Source: an uncultured Acidimicrobiaceae bacterium (lineage in GTDB: Bacteria > Actinomycetota > Acidimicrobiia > Acidimicrobiales > MedAcidi-G1). From it: 13,004 bases of DNA. The stretch lies in assembly GCA_913054115.1 (NCBI GenBank), contig CAJXIS010000019.1:1-13004 (forward strand). The letters run 5' to 3'. The translations under genes and the position numbers were made by a program. This document shows positions 1-6,030 of the stretch, one piece after another (position 1 is the stretch's first letter; each line of letters starts with the position of its first letter). The notes beneath the pieces were generated by a model. The model ran no database searches and was not told where the DNA came from. It saw only the letters and a list, made by a program, of their open reading frames with translations.

Positions 1-651
1 CTGGTTGCCCGGCCGGAAGCGCTCGGGCCAGGTCCCGACCCAGCGCAGGCCGTCGAACCGGCTCTCGTCGCCGATGACGGCACCGGTGATCGTGGTGATC
101 CCGGCGTCACCGATCTGCGCCGCCAGCAGGTCGATGTCCGTGAAGGGCAACGGATCGTCGAAGCGCCCCGAATAGGCCTCGGTCGACAGGAGTGGGTCCC
201 CCGCACCCACCAGCCAGATGTCGCCGTCGATCACACCGTCGACGGGCTCGACACGAGCCACCACCCGCGTGATGAACCGGTGTTCGGGTCCGAGTAGGGC
301 GAGGGCGGCCGCACCGGTGAGCAACTTCTGGGTGCTGGCGGGGACCAGCGCCCGATCGGCGAGGTGTCCGTAGCGGCCGCGGCCGGACTCGCTGACGGCC
401 ACGCAGCTGTTGTCGGGAAGGGCGGTCGCAGCCGCCTCGAGCGAGACCACGAGGCGGCGGTCGGCTTCCGGTTCCTGGAGGAAGACCGGCACCCGCCGCA
501 CGGAGAACAACGGCGTGCGCACCTCGGGAGGCGGGATCGCCGATGCCTCCCGCGGCGGACGGTCATGCTCCCGGTCGGACACGCGCGCCTGCCACGCCGA
601 ACCGACCGCAAGTGCCACGAGGAGCAAAGGGAGTGCGAGACGCCTGATCAC
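1..651 (-). CDS. dacB: D-alanyl-D-alanine carboxypeptidase/endopeptidase, PBP4/DacB type (peptidase S13), C-terminus outside window
   Basis: A 217-residue N-terminal part is visible, and the gene runs off the left edge. Residues 1-20 form a short Arg-Arg then hydrophobic stretch (VIRRLALPLLLVALAVG), a signal peptide or membrane anchor, so the enzyme acts outside the membrane. The S13 active-site motif SxxK is present as STQK (Ser106, Lys109) in the context VPASTQKLLTGAAAL. It is followed by the family-typical WLVGAGDPLL stretch at residues 146-155. Family role: a penicillin-binding protein that trims or cleaves peptidoglycan peptide stems. The SxN and KTG motifs would lie beyond the edge and cannot be checked. 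I chose the GTG at 649-651 because a TACGAT -10 box ends exactly 6 nt upstream. An in-frame GTG at 670-672 is the alternative, but it would add residues ahead of the signal peptide. The ATG at 657-659 is in another frame and stops at once. The gene is divergent from the gene at 760. Confidence 0.9.
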   Translation of the reverse strand, partial: MIRRLALPLLLVALAVGSAWQARVSDREHDRPPREASAIPPPEVRTPLFSVRRVPVFLQEPEADRRLVVSLEAAATALPDNSCVAVSESGRGRYGHLADRALVPASTQKLLTGAAALALLGPEHRFITRVVARVEPVDGVIDGDIWLVGAGDPLLSTEAYSGRFDDPLPFTDIDLLAAQIGDAGITTITGAVIGDESRFDGLRWVGTWPERFRPGNQ

Positions 652-657
652 GGCCGC

Positions 658-663
658 ATCGTA
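658..663 (-). promoter_or_regulatory. Putative -10 box of dacB (leaderless geometry)
   Basis: On the minus strand this reads TACGAT, matching the TAnnnT pattern of actinobacterial housekeeping -10 elements. Exactly 6 nt (GCGGCC) separate it from the GTG start, which puts the expected transcription start on the first base of the start codon. I see no clear -35 hexamer and no Shine-Dalgarno sequence. The same geometry recurs at hxlR and the LOG gene, which raises confidence. Confidence 0.5.
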
Positions 664-745
664 GGGGCGCACGCTCCAACAGGTGGTGCGCCCGCTGCCG
701 GTATTTCCGGAGACTCCGCAGGTGTCCTTCCGCCACGCCACCGTC

Positions 746-751
746 TAGGTT
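746..751 (+). promoter_or_regulatory. Putative -10 box of the gene at 760
   Basis: TAGGTT lies 8 nt before the ATG at 760. No TTGACA-like -35 hexamer is obvious at 16-18 nt upstream, and there is no Shine-Dalgarno sequence between the box and the ATG. A transcript starting here would have a leader of only 0-3 nt. It sits in the 108-nt divergent spacer opposite the dacB promoter, and the two -10 boxes are about 80 bp apart. Confidence 0.45.
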
Positions 752-759
752 CCCCGGTC

Positions 760-1182
760 ATGGACATCCTCGCCGCACTCTTCTTCGAAGGCCTCGACCT
801 CCGGCCCGCACCGGGTGGGGCCACCCTGATCGACCTGACCGGCATCCACTTCAGCATGGCCGCACCCTCCCCTGTGCCGCTCACGATCGCACCCCACCTG
901 ATGGTCCTCTTCCGCTGCCCCGATGGCGGCTCGCCGACGGCGGCCCTCGAGGTCGTCTTCACCAGGGACGGCGAGCAGGTGGCCCGCAACGCACAGCCGC
1001 TCCAGGTCGAGCCAGGGAAATTCGGCTACCGCCTGGTCCGAGCCGAGATCGAGGTGGCCGACTACGGAACCATCGAGGCCCACTGCCGGATCGACCAGGG
1101 TCCGGTGACGGTCGTCCCCTTCACCCTCCTGCCTCCCATCGACGCCGCCGCTTCTCCGGATACGGCCCCGAACGGTTCCTGA
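760..1182 (+). CDS. Conserved-looking 140-aa protein of unknown function (DUF6941-like by impression)
   Basis: A 140-residue protein starting MDILAALFFEGLDLRPAPGG, with no signal peptide, membrane segment or cysteine-rich motif. The sequence alternates short hydrophobic strands with turns (for example LMVLFRC near the middle, LEVVFTRDGEQV, and VVPFTLLPP near the end), which suggests a small all-beta fold. The N-terminal pattern of a hydrophobic strand, then 'G', then a central strand-dG-strand resembles the uncharacterised DUF6941 proteins I remember, but no search was done. The open frame extends far upstream of 760. I chose the ATG at 760 because the upstream part is dacB antisense and low-complexity, and because a -10 box lies 8 nt before this ATG. 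The stop is 4 nt before the FIST gene, so the two are probably co-transcribed. No function is assigned. Confidence 0.7.
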   Translation: MDILAALFFEGLDLRPAPGGATLIDLTGIHFSMAAPSPVPLTIAPHLMVLFRCPDGGSPTAALEVVFTRDGEQVARNAQPLQVEPGKFGYRLVRAEIEVADYGTIEAHCRIDQGPVTVVPFTLLPPIDAAASPDTAPNGS

Positions 1183-1186
1183 CCCG

Positions 1187-2299
1187 GTGCGCTACGCCGT
1201 CGCCCTGTCCGAGCATCCCGACACCGGCGTCGCCCTCGGAGAGGTCGTCGGTCAGGTCCTCGATCGGCTCGGCCCCGCCCCCGACGTCGCGGTCCTGTTC
1301 CTGACCGGGCACCATGTCGATCGGTGCGACGAGCTCGGTCGAACGGTTCGCCGGACGCTCGGCGCCCGCCACCTCATCGGCGGCACTGCGGTCTCGGTCC
1401 TCGCCCACCGGCAGGAGGTCGAGGAGACGCCGGGAATCGTGCTCTGGGCGGGACACACCGGATCCGTCGAGGTCTTCAGGATGTCGGCGGGCGACCGCCT
1501 GCCCGACGGATTCGCCGACGGCACCTCCATCGTCATCCTTGCGGACCCGTTCTCGTTCGACGCCGTCGCCCTCAGCGCCGAGGTCCCGCCGGGGCTGACC
1601 CTCATCGGTGGACTGGCATCGGCAGCTGGCGGGCCCGGCGGCAACCGGCTCTTCCTCGACGACGACGTCCAGGCGGACGGCGCCGTCCTGCTCGCCCTGC
1701 CCCCGGGCCTCGGGGCCCGCCCCCTCGTCTCCCAGGGTTGTCGTCCGGTCGGCGAGCCGATGACGGTCACGTCCAGTGAGGGCAACCTGCTCCGGACGTT
1801 GGGCGGCCGACCCGCCCTCGCTCGGCTGCAGGCCATCTCCGAGGCCGCCGCTCCATCTGAGCGTGCGCTCCTCTCCCGGGGGCTCCATGTGGGCCTCGTC
1901 GTCGACGAACACCGCGAGGTGTTCGGTTCCGGCGACTTCCTGATCCGGGGAGTGCTGGGCGCCGACCGGACAACGGGTGCCGTCGCCATCGGCGACCATG
2001 CTCCCATCGGCTCCACCGTCCAGTTCCAGGTCCGCGACGCTGATGCCGCCTCGGCAGAACTCCGCCAACTGGCGGCGGCCTGGCGTGCCGACTCGGCCCT
2101 GGTGTTCACCTGCAACGGTCGGGGCTCGCACCTCTTCGGAAGGCCCGGGCCCGATGCCGAGGCCCTGGTCGACGGCCTCGGGACCACCGACGTCGGGGGC
2201 ATGTTCTGCGCCGGCGAGATCGGCCCGATCGGCGGTCGCCACTTCCTCCACGGCTTCACCGCCTCCACGCTCCTGCTGGGAGCGGAACCCGTCGGCTGA
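1187..2299 (+). CDS. FIST-domain sensory protein (FIST_N plus FIST_C)
   Basis: A 370-residue cytoplasmic protein made up only of the two FIST domains. FIST_N spans roughly residues 25-200 (VAVLFLTGHHVDRC, then HLIGGTAVSVLA, then the GLTLIGGLAS stretch). FIST_C spans roughly 210-355 and carries the diagnostic ALVFTCNGRGSHLFG motif (Cys309-Asn-Gly-Arg-Gly313) and GGMFCAGEIGPIGG. FIST domains are predicted small-ligand sensors, often fused to kinases, cyclases or chemoreceptors. None is fused here, so any output partner must be separate. The start is GTG 1187, 4 nt after the preceding stop and without a Shine-Dalgarno sequence, which suggests termination-reinitiation coupling. It ends 102 nt before tkt, which has its own promoter. 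The family is firm; the ligand and pathway are unknown. Confidence 0.88.
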   Translation: MRYAVALSEHPDTGVALGEVVGQVLDRLGPAPDVAVLFLTGHHVDRCDELGRTVRRTLGARHLIGGTAVSVLAHRQEVEETPGIVLWAGHTGSVEVFRMSAGDRLPDGFADGTSIVILADPFSFDAVALSAEVPPGLTLIGGLASAAGGPGGNRLFLDDDVQADGAVLLALPPGLGARPLVSQGCRPVGEPMTVTSSEGNLLRTLGGRPALARLQAISEAAAPSERALLSRGLHVGLVVDEHREVFGSGDFLIRGVLGADRTTGAVAIGDHAPIGSTVQFQVRDADAASAELRQLAAAWRADSALVFTCNGRGSHLFGRPGPDAEALVDGLGTTDVGGMFCAGEIGPIGGRHFLHGFTASTLLLGAEPVG

Positions 2300-2360
2300 G
2301 CACCCGGAACCCGCCTCGAATCGGCGCGGAACGGTGCCCTTTCCGTCCGGCTCGCTCGGA

Positions 2361-2401
2361 TAGGGTGACCGGCCACGCCCCCGACCGGAGCCACAACGCC
2401 A
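2361..2401 (+). promoter_or_regulatory. Putative tkt-tal promoter -10 box and short leader with ribosome site
   Basis: TAGGGT at 2361-2366 is a -10-like hexamer in the 102-nt gap after the FIST gene. Unlike the other promoters in the window, it lies 35 nt before the ATG at 2402. A start about 7 nt downstream would give a leader of roughly 29 nt. That leader holds GGAG at 2387-2390, 11 nt from the ATG, a plausible but rather distant Shine-Dalgarno sequence. The GTG overlapping the box at 2365 is out of frame with tkt. No good -35 is visible. The rest of the gap (2300-2360) shows no strong hairpin. Confidence 0.45.
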
Positions 2402-4402
2402 ATGAGTGCCCCCTCGGACGCCGCCCTCGAATCCCGGGCCGTCAACATCATCCGCGGACTGTCCATGGACGCTCCCCACGCCGCCCGCTCCGGTCACCAG
2501 GGAACCGCCATGGCGCTGGCCCCCCTGGCCCACGTCCTGTGGACCAGGGTGCTCACCTACGACGCCGGCGACCCCGACTGGCCCGACCGCGACCGCTTCA
2601 TCCTCTCGGCGGGGCATGCCTCGATCCTCCTCTACTCGATGCTGCACCTGACGGGACACGGCCTCACCCTCGATGACCTCCGGCAGTTCCGCCAGTGGGA
2701 CTCCGCGACCCCCGGCCACCCAGAGGTCGGACTCACGGCAGGCGTCGAGGTCACCACGGGACCCCTCGGCCAGGGCCTTGCGAACGCCGTCGGCATGGCC
2801 GTGGCCGAGCGCAACCTGCGGGCACGCTTCGGCGCCGCCGTCAGCGACCACCACACGTTCGTCATCTGTGGTGACGGCGACCTCGCCGAGGGCCTCAGCC
2901 ACGAGGCGGCGTCGCTCGCCGGGCACCTCGGCCTGGGACGCCTCGTCGTCGTCTACGACGACAACCACGTCACGATCGACGGCCCGACCGAGCTGGCGCT
3001 CTCCGACAACGCAGCGGCCCGGTTCGCGGCCTACGGCTGGCACGTGATCGACCTCGGCGAAGCCGCCGAGGACCTCGACGCCATGGAGGCGGCGCTCCGC
3101 GCCGGAATGGCGCAGCACGACCGGCCCACGCTGATCGTGCTGCGAAGCCACATCGCCACGCCCTCCCCCGACACTGACTCGCCGGCCGCACACGGCTACT
3201 CCCTCACCGACGACGGCATCGCCGAGACCAAGCGCCGCATGGGGCTTCCGGACGACGAGTCATTCCACGTCCCCGATGACGTGCTCGCCATGTACCGGGA
3301 GGCCGGCGCCCGTGGCAGCGTCGCCCGTCAGGCCTGGCAGCAGCGCCTCGCCGCCTGGGACGGCGACCGTGCCGCATGGGACGCTTGTTGGGCACGCTCC
3401 GGGCTGGAGGGGTGGGCCGACGCCCTCCCGACCTGGGAGCCCGGCCAGAGCGTGGCCACCCGCAAGGCTGGCAACGCCTGCCTGACGGCGCTGCTCGACG
3501 AGGTGCCCGGCCTGATCGGCGGCGGGGCCGACCTGACCGGCAACACCGGCACCACCATCGCCGGCCACGGCGTCCAGTCCGCCGACTGCCCCGAGGGACG
3601 CCAGCTCTTCTTCGGCGTTCGTGAACACGCCATGGGCGCAATCTGCAACGGCATGGCCCTCCATGGCGGCCTCCTCCCCGTGGGCGGGACCTTCCTCGTG
3701 TTCAGCGACTACATGCGGGGCGCCGTGCGCCTGGCGGCACTCAGCGGGGCCAAGACCCTCTTCGTCTGGACGCACGACTCCGTCGGTGTCGGCGAGGACG
3801 GGCCGACCCACCAGCCGGTCGAACACGCCGCCGCCCTGCGGGCGATCCCCGGGCTGCGCGTCTTCCGACCGGCCGACGCCAACGAAACGGCCGGCGCATG
3901 GCGTGTGGCCGTCGAGGGCGACGGTCCCACCGCCTTCCTGTTGACCCGCCAGGACGTGCCGGTCCTGGCCGGCACCGACGACCACGCGGCGGTCGCCAGG
4001 GGCGCCTACGTCCTCGTGGACGCCGACGGACCGGTCGAGGTCGTGATCATCGGCACCGGAAGCGAGGTCGCCGTCGCTCTCGATGCTGCGGCCACCCTCA
4101 CCGCTGGCGGCACCGCCGTACGCGTGGTATCCATGCCGTCGATGGACCTCTTCGGTGCACAGGACGCCGCCTACCGGGAATCGGTGCTGCCACCGGGTGT
4201 GCCCGTGGTGTCGGTCGAGGCCGGGGTCACGTTCGGTTGGGGCGCCTGGGCCGACGTGTCGGTCGGCATCGACCGCTTCGGGGCATCGGCACCCGGCGAC
4301 GTGGTCATGGAACGACTCGGGATCACCCCGGCGGCAGTGGCCGAGGCGGCCCGCGGCCTCCTCGACAGGAAGCCCATCGACCAGAAGGAAGGCGTGGCAT
4401 GA
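2402..4402 (+). CDS. tkt: Transketolase
   Basis: A 666-residue protein, the usual length. It uses thiamine diphosphate and a divalent metal to move two-carbon ketol units between sugar phosphates (xylulose-5-P with ribose-5-P or erythrose-4-P) in the non-oxidative pentose phosphate pathway, in the cytoplasm. Domain order is normal. The TPP-binding domain carries SAGHASILLYSMLHLTGH, the GVEVTTGPLGQGLANAVGMA stretch and the GDGD motif (Gly157-Asp160), followed by YDDNHVTIDG. The pyrimidine-binding domain has Glu408 in FGVREHAMG, equivalent to the E. coli catalytic Glu411, and GEDGPTHQPVEH. A C-terminal domain follows from about residue 540. His264 of the substrate loop is kept, but the usual HGxPLG reads HGYSLT. 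The ATG at 2402 follows GGAG at 11 nt. Its stop overlaps the tal start (ATGA), so the two are coupled. Confidence 0.97.
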   Translation: MSAPSDAALESRAVNIIRGLSMDAPHAARSGHQGTAMALAPLAHVLWTRVLTYDAGDPDWPDRDRFILSAGHASILLYSMLHLTGHGLTLDDLRQFRQWDSATPGHPEVGLTAGVEVTTGPLGQGLANAVGMAVAERNLRARFGAAVSDHHTFVICGDGDLAEGLSHEAASLAGHLGLGRLVVVYDDNHVTIDGPTELALSDNAAARFAAYGWHVIDLGEAAEDLDAMEAALRAGMAQHDRPTLIVLRSHIATPSPDTDSPAAHGYSLTDDGIAETKRRMGLPDDESFHVPDDVLAMYREAGARGSVARQAWQQRLAAWDGDRAAWDACWARSGLEGWADALPTWEPGQSVATRKAGNACLTALLDEVPGLIGGGADLTGNTGTTIAGHGVQSADCPEGRQLFFGVREHAMGAICNGMALHGGLLPVGGTFLVFSDYMRGAVRLAALSGAKTLFVWTHDSVGVGEDGPTHQPVEHAAALRAIPGLRVFRPADANETAGAWRVAVEGDGPTAFLLTRQDVPVLAGTDDHAAVARGAYVLVDADGPVEVVIIGTGSEVAVALDAAATLTAGGTAVRVVSMPSMDLFGAQDAAYRESVLPPGVPVVSVEAGVTFGWGAWADVSVGIDRFGASAPGDVVMERLGITPAAVAEAARGLLDRKPIDQKEGVA

Positions 4403-5490
4403 GCCGACTCCGTGAGCTGTTCGACCAGCACGGCCAGAGCCCATGGCTCGACAACCTGCGCAGGGGCTGGATCACCTCCGGCGAGCTGCAGGCGCTCATC
4501 GACCGGGGCGTCCGCGGCATCACGTCGAACCCGTCGATCTTCCAGAAGGCGATGACCGGAACCGACGACTACGACGAACAGCTCGCCACCCTCACCGCAG
4601 CTGGCCGCTCGATCGAGGACTCCTACTGGGAGCTGGTGACCCGCGACATCCTCGACGCCCTCGACCTGCTGCGCCCCGTCCACGAGGCGACGGACGGCCT
4701 CGACGGCTTCGTCTCGGTCGAGGTCGATCCAAGCCTCGCCGCCGACACCGCCGGGACCGTGGAGGCGGCCCGCCACCTCAGCCGCATCATCGACCGACCC
4801 AACCTGTTCGTGAAGATCCCGGCCACCGCCGAGGGGATCCCAGCCATTCGCACGATGATCGGCGAGGGGTGCAGCGTCAACGTCACGCTCATCTTTTCCC
4901 TCGACCGTTACGAGGACGTGATGGAGGCCTACATCGCCGGGCTCGAGGACCATGAGGGCGACCTGTCGGGGATCGCATCGGTCGCCTCGTTCTTCATCAG
5001 CCGCACCGATACCGAGATCGACCGTCGACTCGAGGCCATCGGCACGCCGGCGGCCATGGGCCTGCGGGGTCGTGCGGCCGTCGCCCAGGGGCAGGTCGCC
5101 TACGACCTGTTCCGCAGCGCCTTCTCCGGCCCCCGCTGGGAGGCGCTCGCGGCACGGGGGGCGAGGGTGCAGCGTCCACTCTGGGCATCCACATCCACGA
5201 AGAACCCCGCCTACCCCGACACGCTCTACGTCGACACGCTGATCGGACCCGACACCGTCAACACGCTTCCCGAGGTGACCCTCGAGGCGTTCGACGACCA
5301 CGGCACGCTGGCCCGCACGGTGGACGCCGACCCCGAGGGGGCCCGCGCCACGCTGGCCGCCGTCGAGTCGGCCGGGGTCGACCTGGGTGATGTCGCCCGT
5401 GTCCTCGAGGAGGAGGGCGTTGGCGCCTTCGTCAAGTCCTTCGACGAACTGCTCGGCACCCTCGGGCAGAAGGCCGAAGCGCTCGCCTGA
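4399..5490 (+). CDS. tal: Transaldolase (actinobacterial type)
   Basis: A 363-residue protein of the length usual for actinobacterial transaldolases. It moves a dihydroxyacetone unit from sedoheptulose-7-P to glyceraldehyde-3-P and so completes the non-oxidative pentose phosphate branch with Tkt. Family signatures are SPWLDNLRRGWI near the start (Asp18), GITSNPSIFQKAM (residues 40-52), the Schiff-base lysine Lys139 in NLFVKIPATAEGIPAIR, and the SVNVTLIFSLDRYEDV strand. LWASTSTKNPAYPDTLYVD lies near residue 260. The ATG sits in a 4-nt ATGA overlap with the tkt stop and follows a strong Shine-Dalgarno AAGGAAGG (4385-4392) with 6 nt spacing, so the start is secure. The open frame continues upstream, but that part is a shadow of tkt. 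No zwf, opcA or pgl follows, unlike many actinobacterial tkt-tal clusters. Confidence 0.97.
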   Translation: MSRLRELFDQHGQSPWLDNLRRGWITSGELQALIDRGVRGITSNPSIFQKAMTGTDDYDEQLATLTAAGRSIEDSYWELVTRDILDALDLLRPVHEATDGLDGFVSVEVDPSLAADTAGTVEAARHLSRIIDRPNLFVKIPATAEGIPAIRTMIGEGCSVNVTLIFSLDRYEDVMEAYIAGLEDHEGDLSGIASVASFFISRTDTEIDRRLEAIGTPAAMGLRGRAAVAQGQVAYDLFRSAFSGPRWEALAARGARVQRPLWASTSTKNPAYPDTLYVDTLIGPDTVNTLPEVTLEAFDDHGTLARTVDADPEGARATLAAVESAGVDLGDVARVLEEEGVGAFVKSFDELLGTLGQKAEALA

Positions 5491-5493
5491 TCT

Positions 5494-5512
5494 CCGGGCC
5501 CGACACGCCCGG
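5494..5512 (+). terminator. Weak hairpin after tal, possible terminator
   Basis: CCGGGC (5494-5499) and GCCCGG (5507-5512) can pair into a 6-bp all-GC stem with a 7-nt loop, starting 3 nt after the tal stop. No T-run follows (the next bases are GTCCGTTGCATTT), so it is not a classical intrinsic terminator. Such T-less hairpins are common after actinobacterial genes but also arise by chance in GC-rich DNA. Confidence 0.3.
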
Positions 5513-5526
5513 GTCCGTTGCATTTC

Positions 5527-5543
5527 GCTACGGACTGCTACGG
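5527..5543 (+). repeat. Direct repeat GCTACGG, 10-bp phase, in hxlR promoter
   Basis: GCTACGG occurs at 5527-5533 and again at 5537-5543, one helical turn apart. The second copy overlaps the -10 box. It may be an operator half-site pair, a duplicated -10 element (TACGGA then TACGGT), or chance. Confidence 0.4.
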
Positions 5544-5544
5544 T
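5536..5544 (+). promoter_or_regulatory. Extended -10 promoter of hxlR-fbiC (leaderless geometry)
   Basis: TGC-TACGGT fits an extended -10 (TGn-TAnnnT), with the hexamer at 5539-5544. Exactly 6 nt (CCCGCC) separate it from the ATG at 5551, so the predicted transcription start is the A of the start codon. A -35-like TTGCAT at 5518-5523 is present at a short 15-nt spacing, and the extended -10 may make it dispensable. This promoter would drive the regulator and fbiC together. Confidence 0.55.
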
Positions 5545-5550
5545 CCCGCC

Positions 5551-6030
5551 ATGCCCGGCGCATCCCTCCCCTCGCTCGAGGACCGCTGTTCGATCGCCCG
5601 CACCCTCGAGGCCGTCGGCGACCGCTGGACCCTTCTGATCCTGCGGGACCTGTTCCGGGGCGTCCGCCGCTTCGAACGCCTCCACGAGGACCTCGGCATC
5701 GCCCGGAACCTCCTCACCGACCGACTTCGCCGCCTCGAGGAGGCCGAGATCGTCCAACGGGTGCCCTACCAGGATCGGCCGGTGCGTCACGAGTACCGGC
5801 TCACGGGTAAGGGGCGAGACCTGTCTCCGGCGCTGATCGCCCTCATGGCCTGGGGCGACCGCTGGTGTGCCGAGGACGGACCGCCCACCCTCCTCGTCCA
5901 CGATGCCTGTGAGACCCCGATCGAACACACGGTCCGATGCCCGTCCTGCGACGAGCCGGTGGCCGCCCACCACATCCGGAGCCGACCCGGCCCTGGACGC
6001 CATGCACTATCCCCCGGAGCCGCCCGATGA
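5551..6030 (+). CDS. HxlR-family winged-helix transcriptional regulator
   Basis: A 159-residue regulator. The HxlR winged helix covers about residues 11-105. Cys13 lies in DRCSIARTLEAVGDRWTLLILRDLF, the conserved N-terminal Cys that is the redox or electrophile sensor in several family members. A helix-turn-helix follows (RRFERLHEDLGIARNLLTDRLRRL), then a wing (RPVRHEYRLTGKGRDL). A C-terminal tail carries Cys120, Cys130 and Cys133 (CPSC), a possible metal site of the kind seen in longer HxlR proteins. An ATG at 5518 is also open, but the ATG at 5551 is preferred. It lies 6 nt after an extended -10 box, and the 5518 start would place the promoter inside the gene. The stop overlaps the fbiC ATG by 4 nt, so the regulator is coupled to F420 cofactor synthesis. 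The target genes are unknown; autoregulation is likely by family habit. Confidence 0.9.
   Translation: MPGASLPSLEDRCSIARTLEAVGDRWTLLILRDLFRGVRRFERLHEDLGIARNLLTDRLRRLEEAEIVQRVPYQDRPVRHEYRLTGKGRDLSPALIALMAWGDRWCAEDGPPTLLVHDACETPIEHTVRCPSCDEPVAAHHIRSRPGPGRHALSPGAAR

Noticed and set aside
364..759. Upstream extension of the 760 gene to an ATG at 364
   Set aside because: It would run antisense through dacB, including its SxxK region, and give low-complexity sequence. The -10 box at 746 and the clean N-terminus at 760 favour the shorter gene.
1121..3193. A 690-codon open frame on the minus strand opposite the FIST and tkt genes
   Set aside because: High-GC DNA opens long antisense frames. The translation is Gly/Arg/Glu-rich low complexity with no motif, while the plus strand encodes clear FIST and transketolase domains.
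5494..5520. A strong intrinsic terminator after tal
   Set aside because: Only a 6-bp stem with no T-run, so it was kept as a low-confidence hairpin rather than a firm terminator.
4171..6003. A 610-codon minus-strand open frame opposite tkt, tal and hxlR
   Set aside because: It is the complement shadow of three recognised genes, compositionally biased and without motifs.
5937..6026. An earlier in-frame ATG for fbiC at 5937
   Set aside because: The extra 30 residues are Pro/Arg-rich hxlR shadow. GGAG 7 nt before 6027 and the ATGA overlap support the later start.
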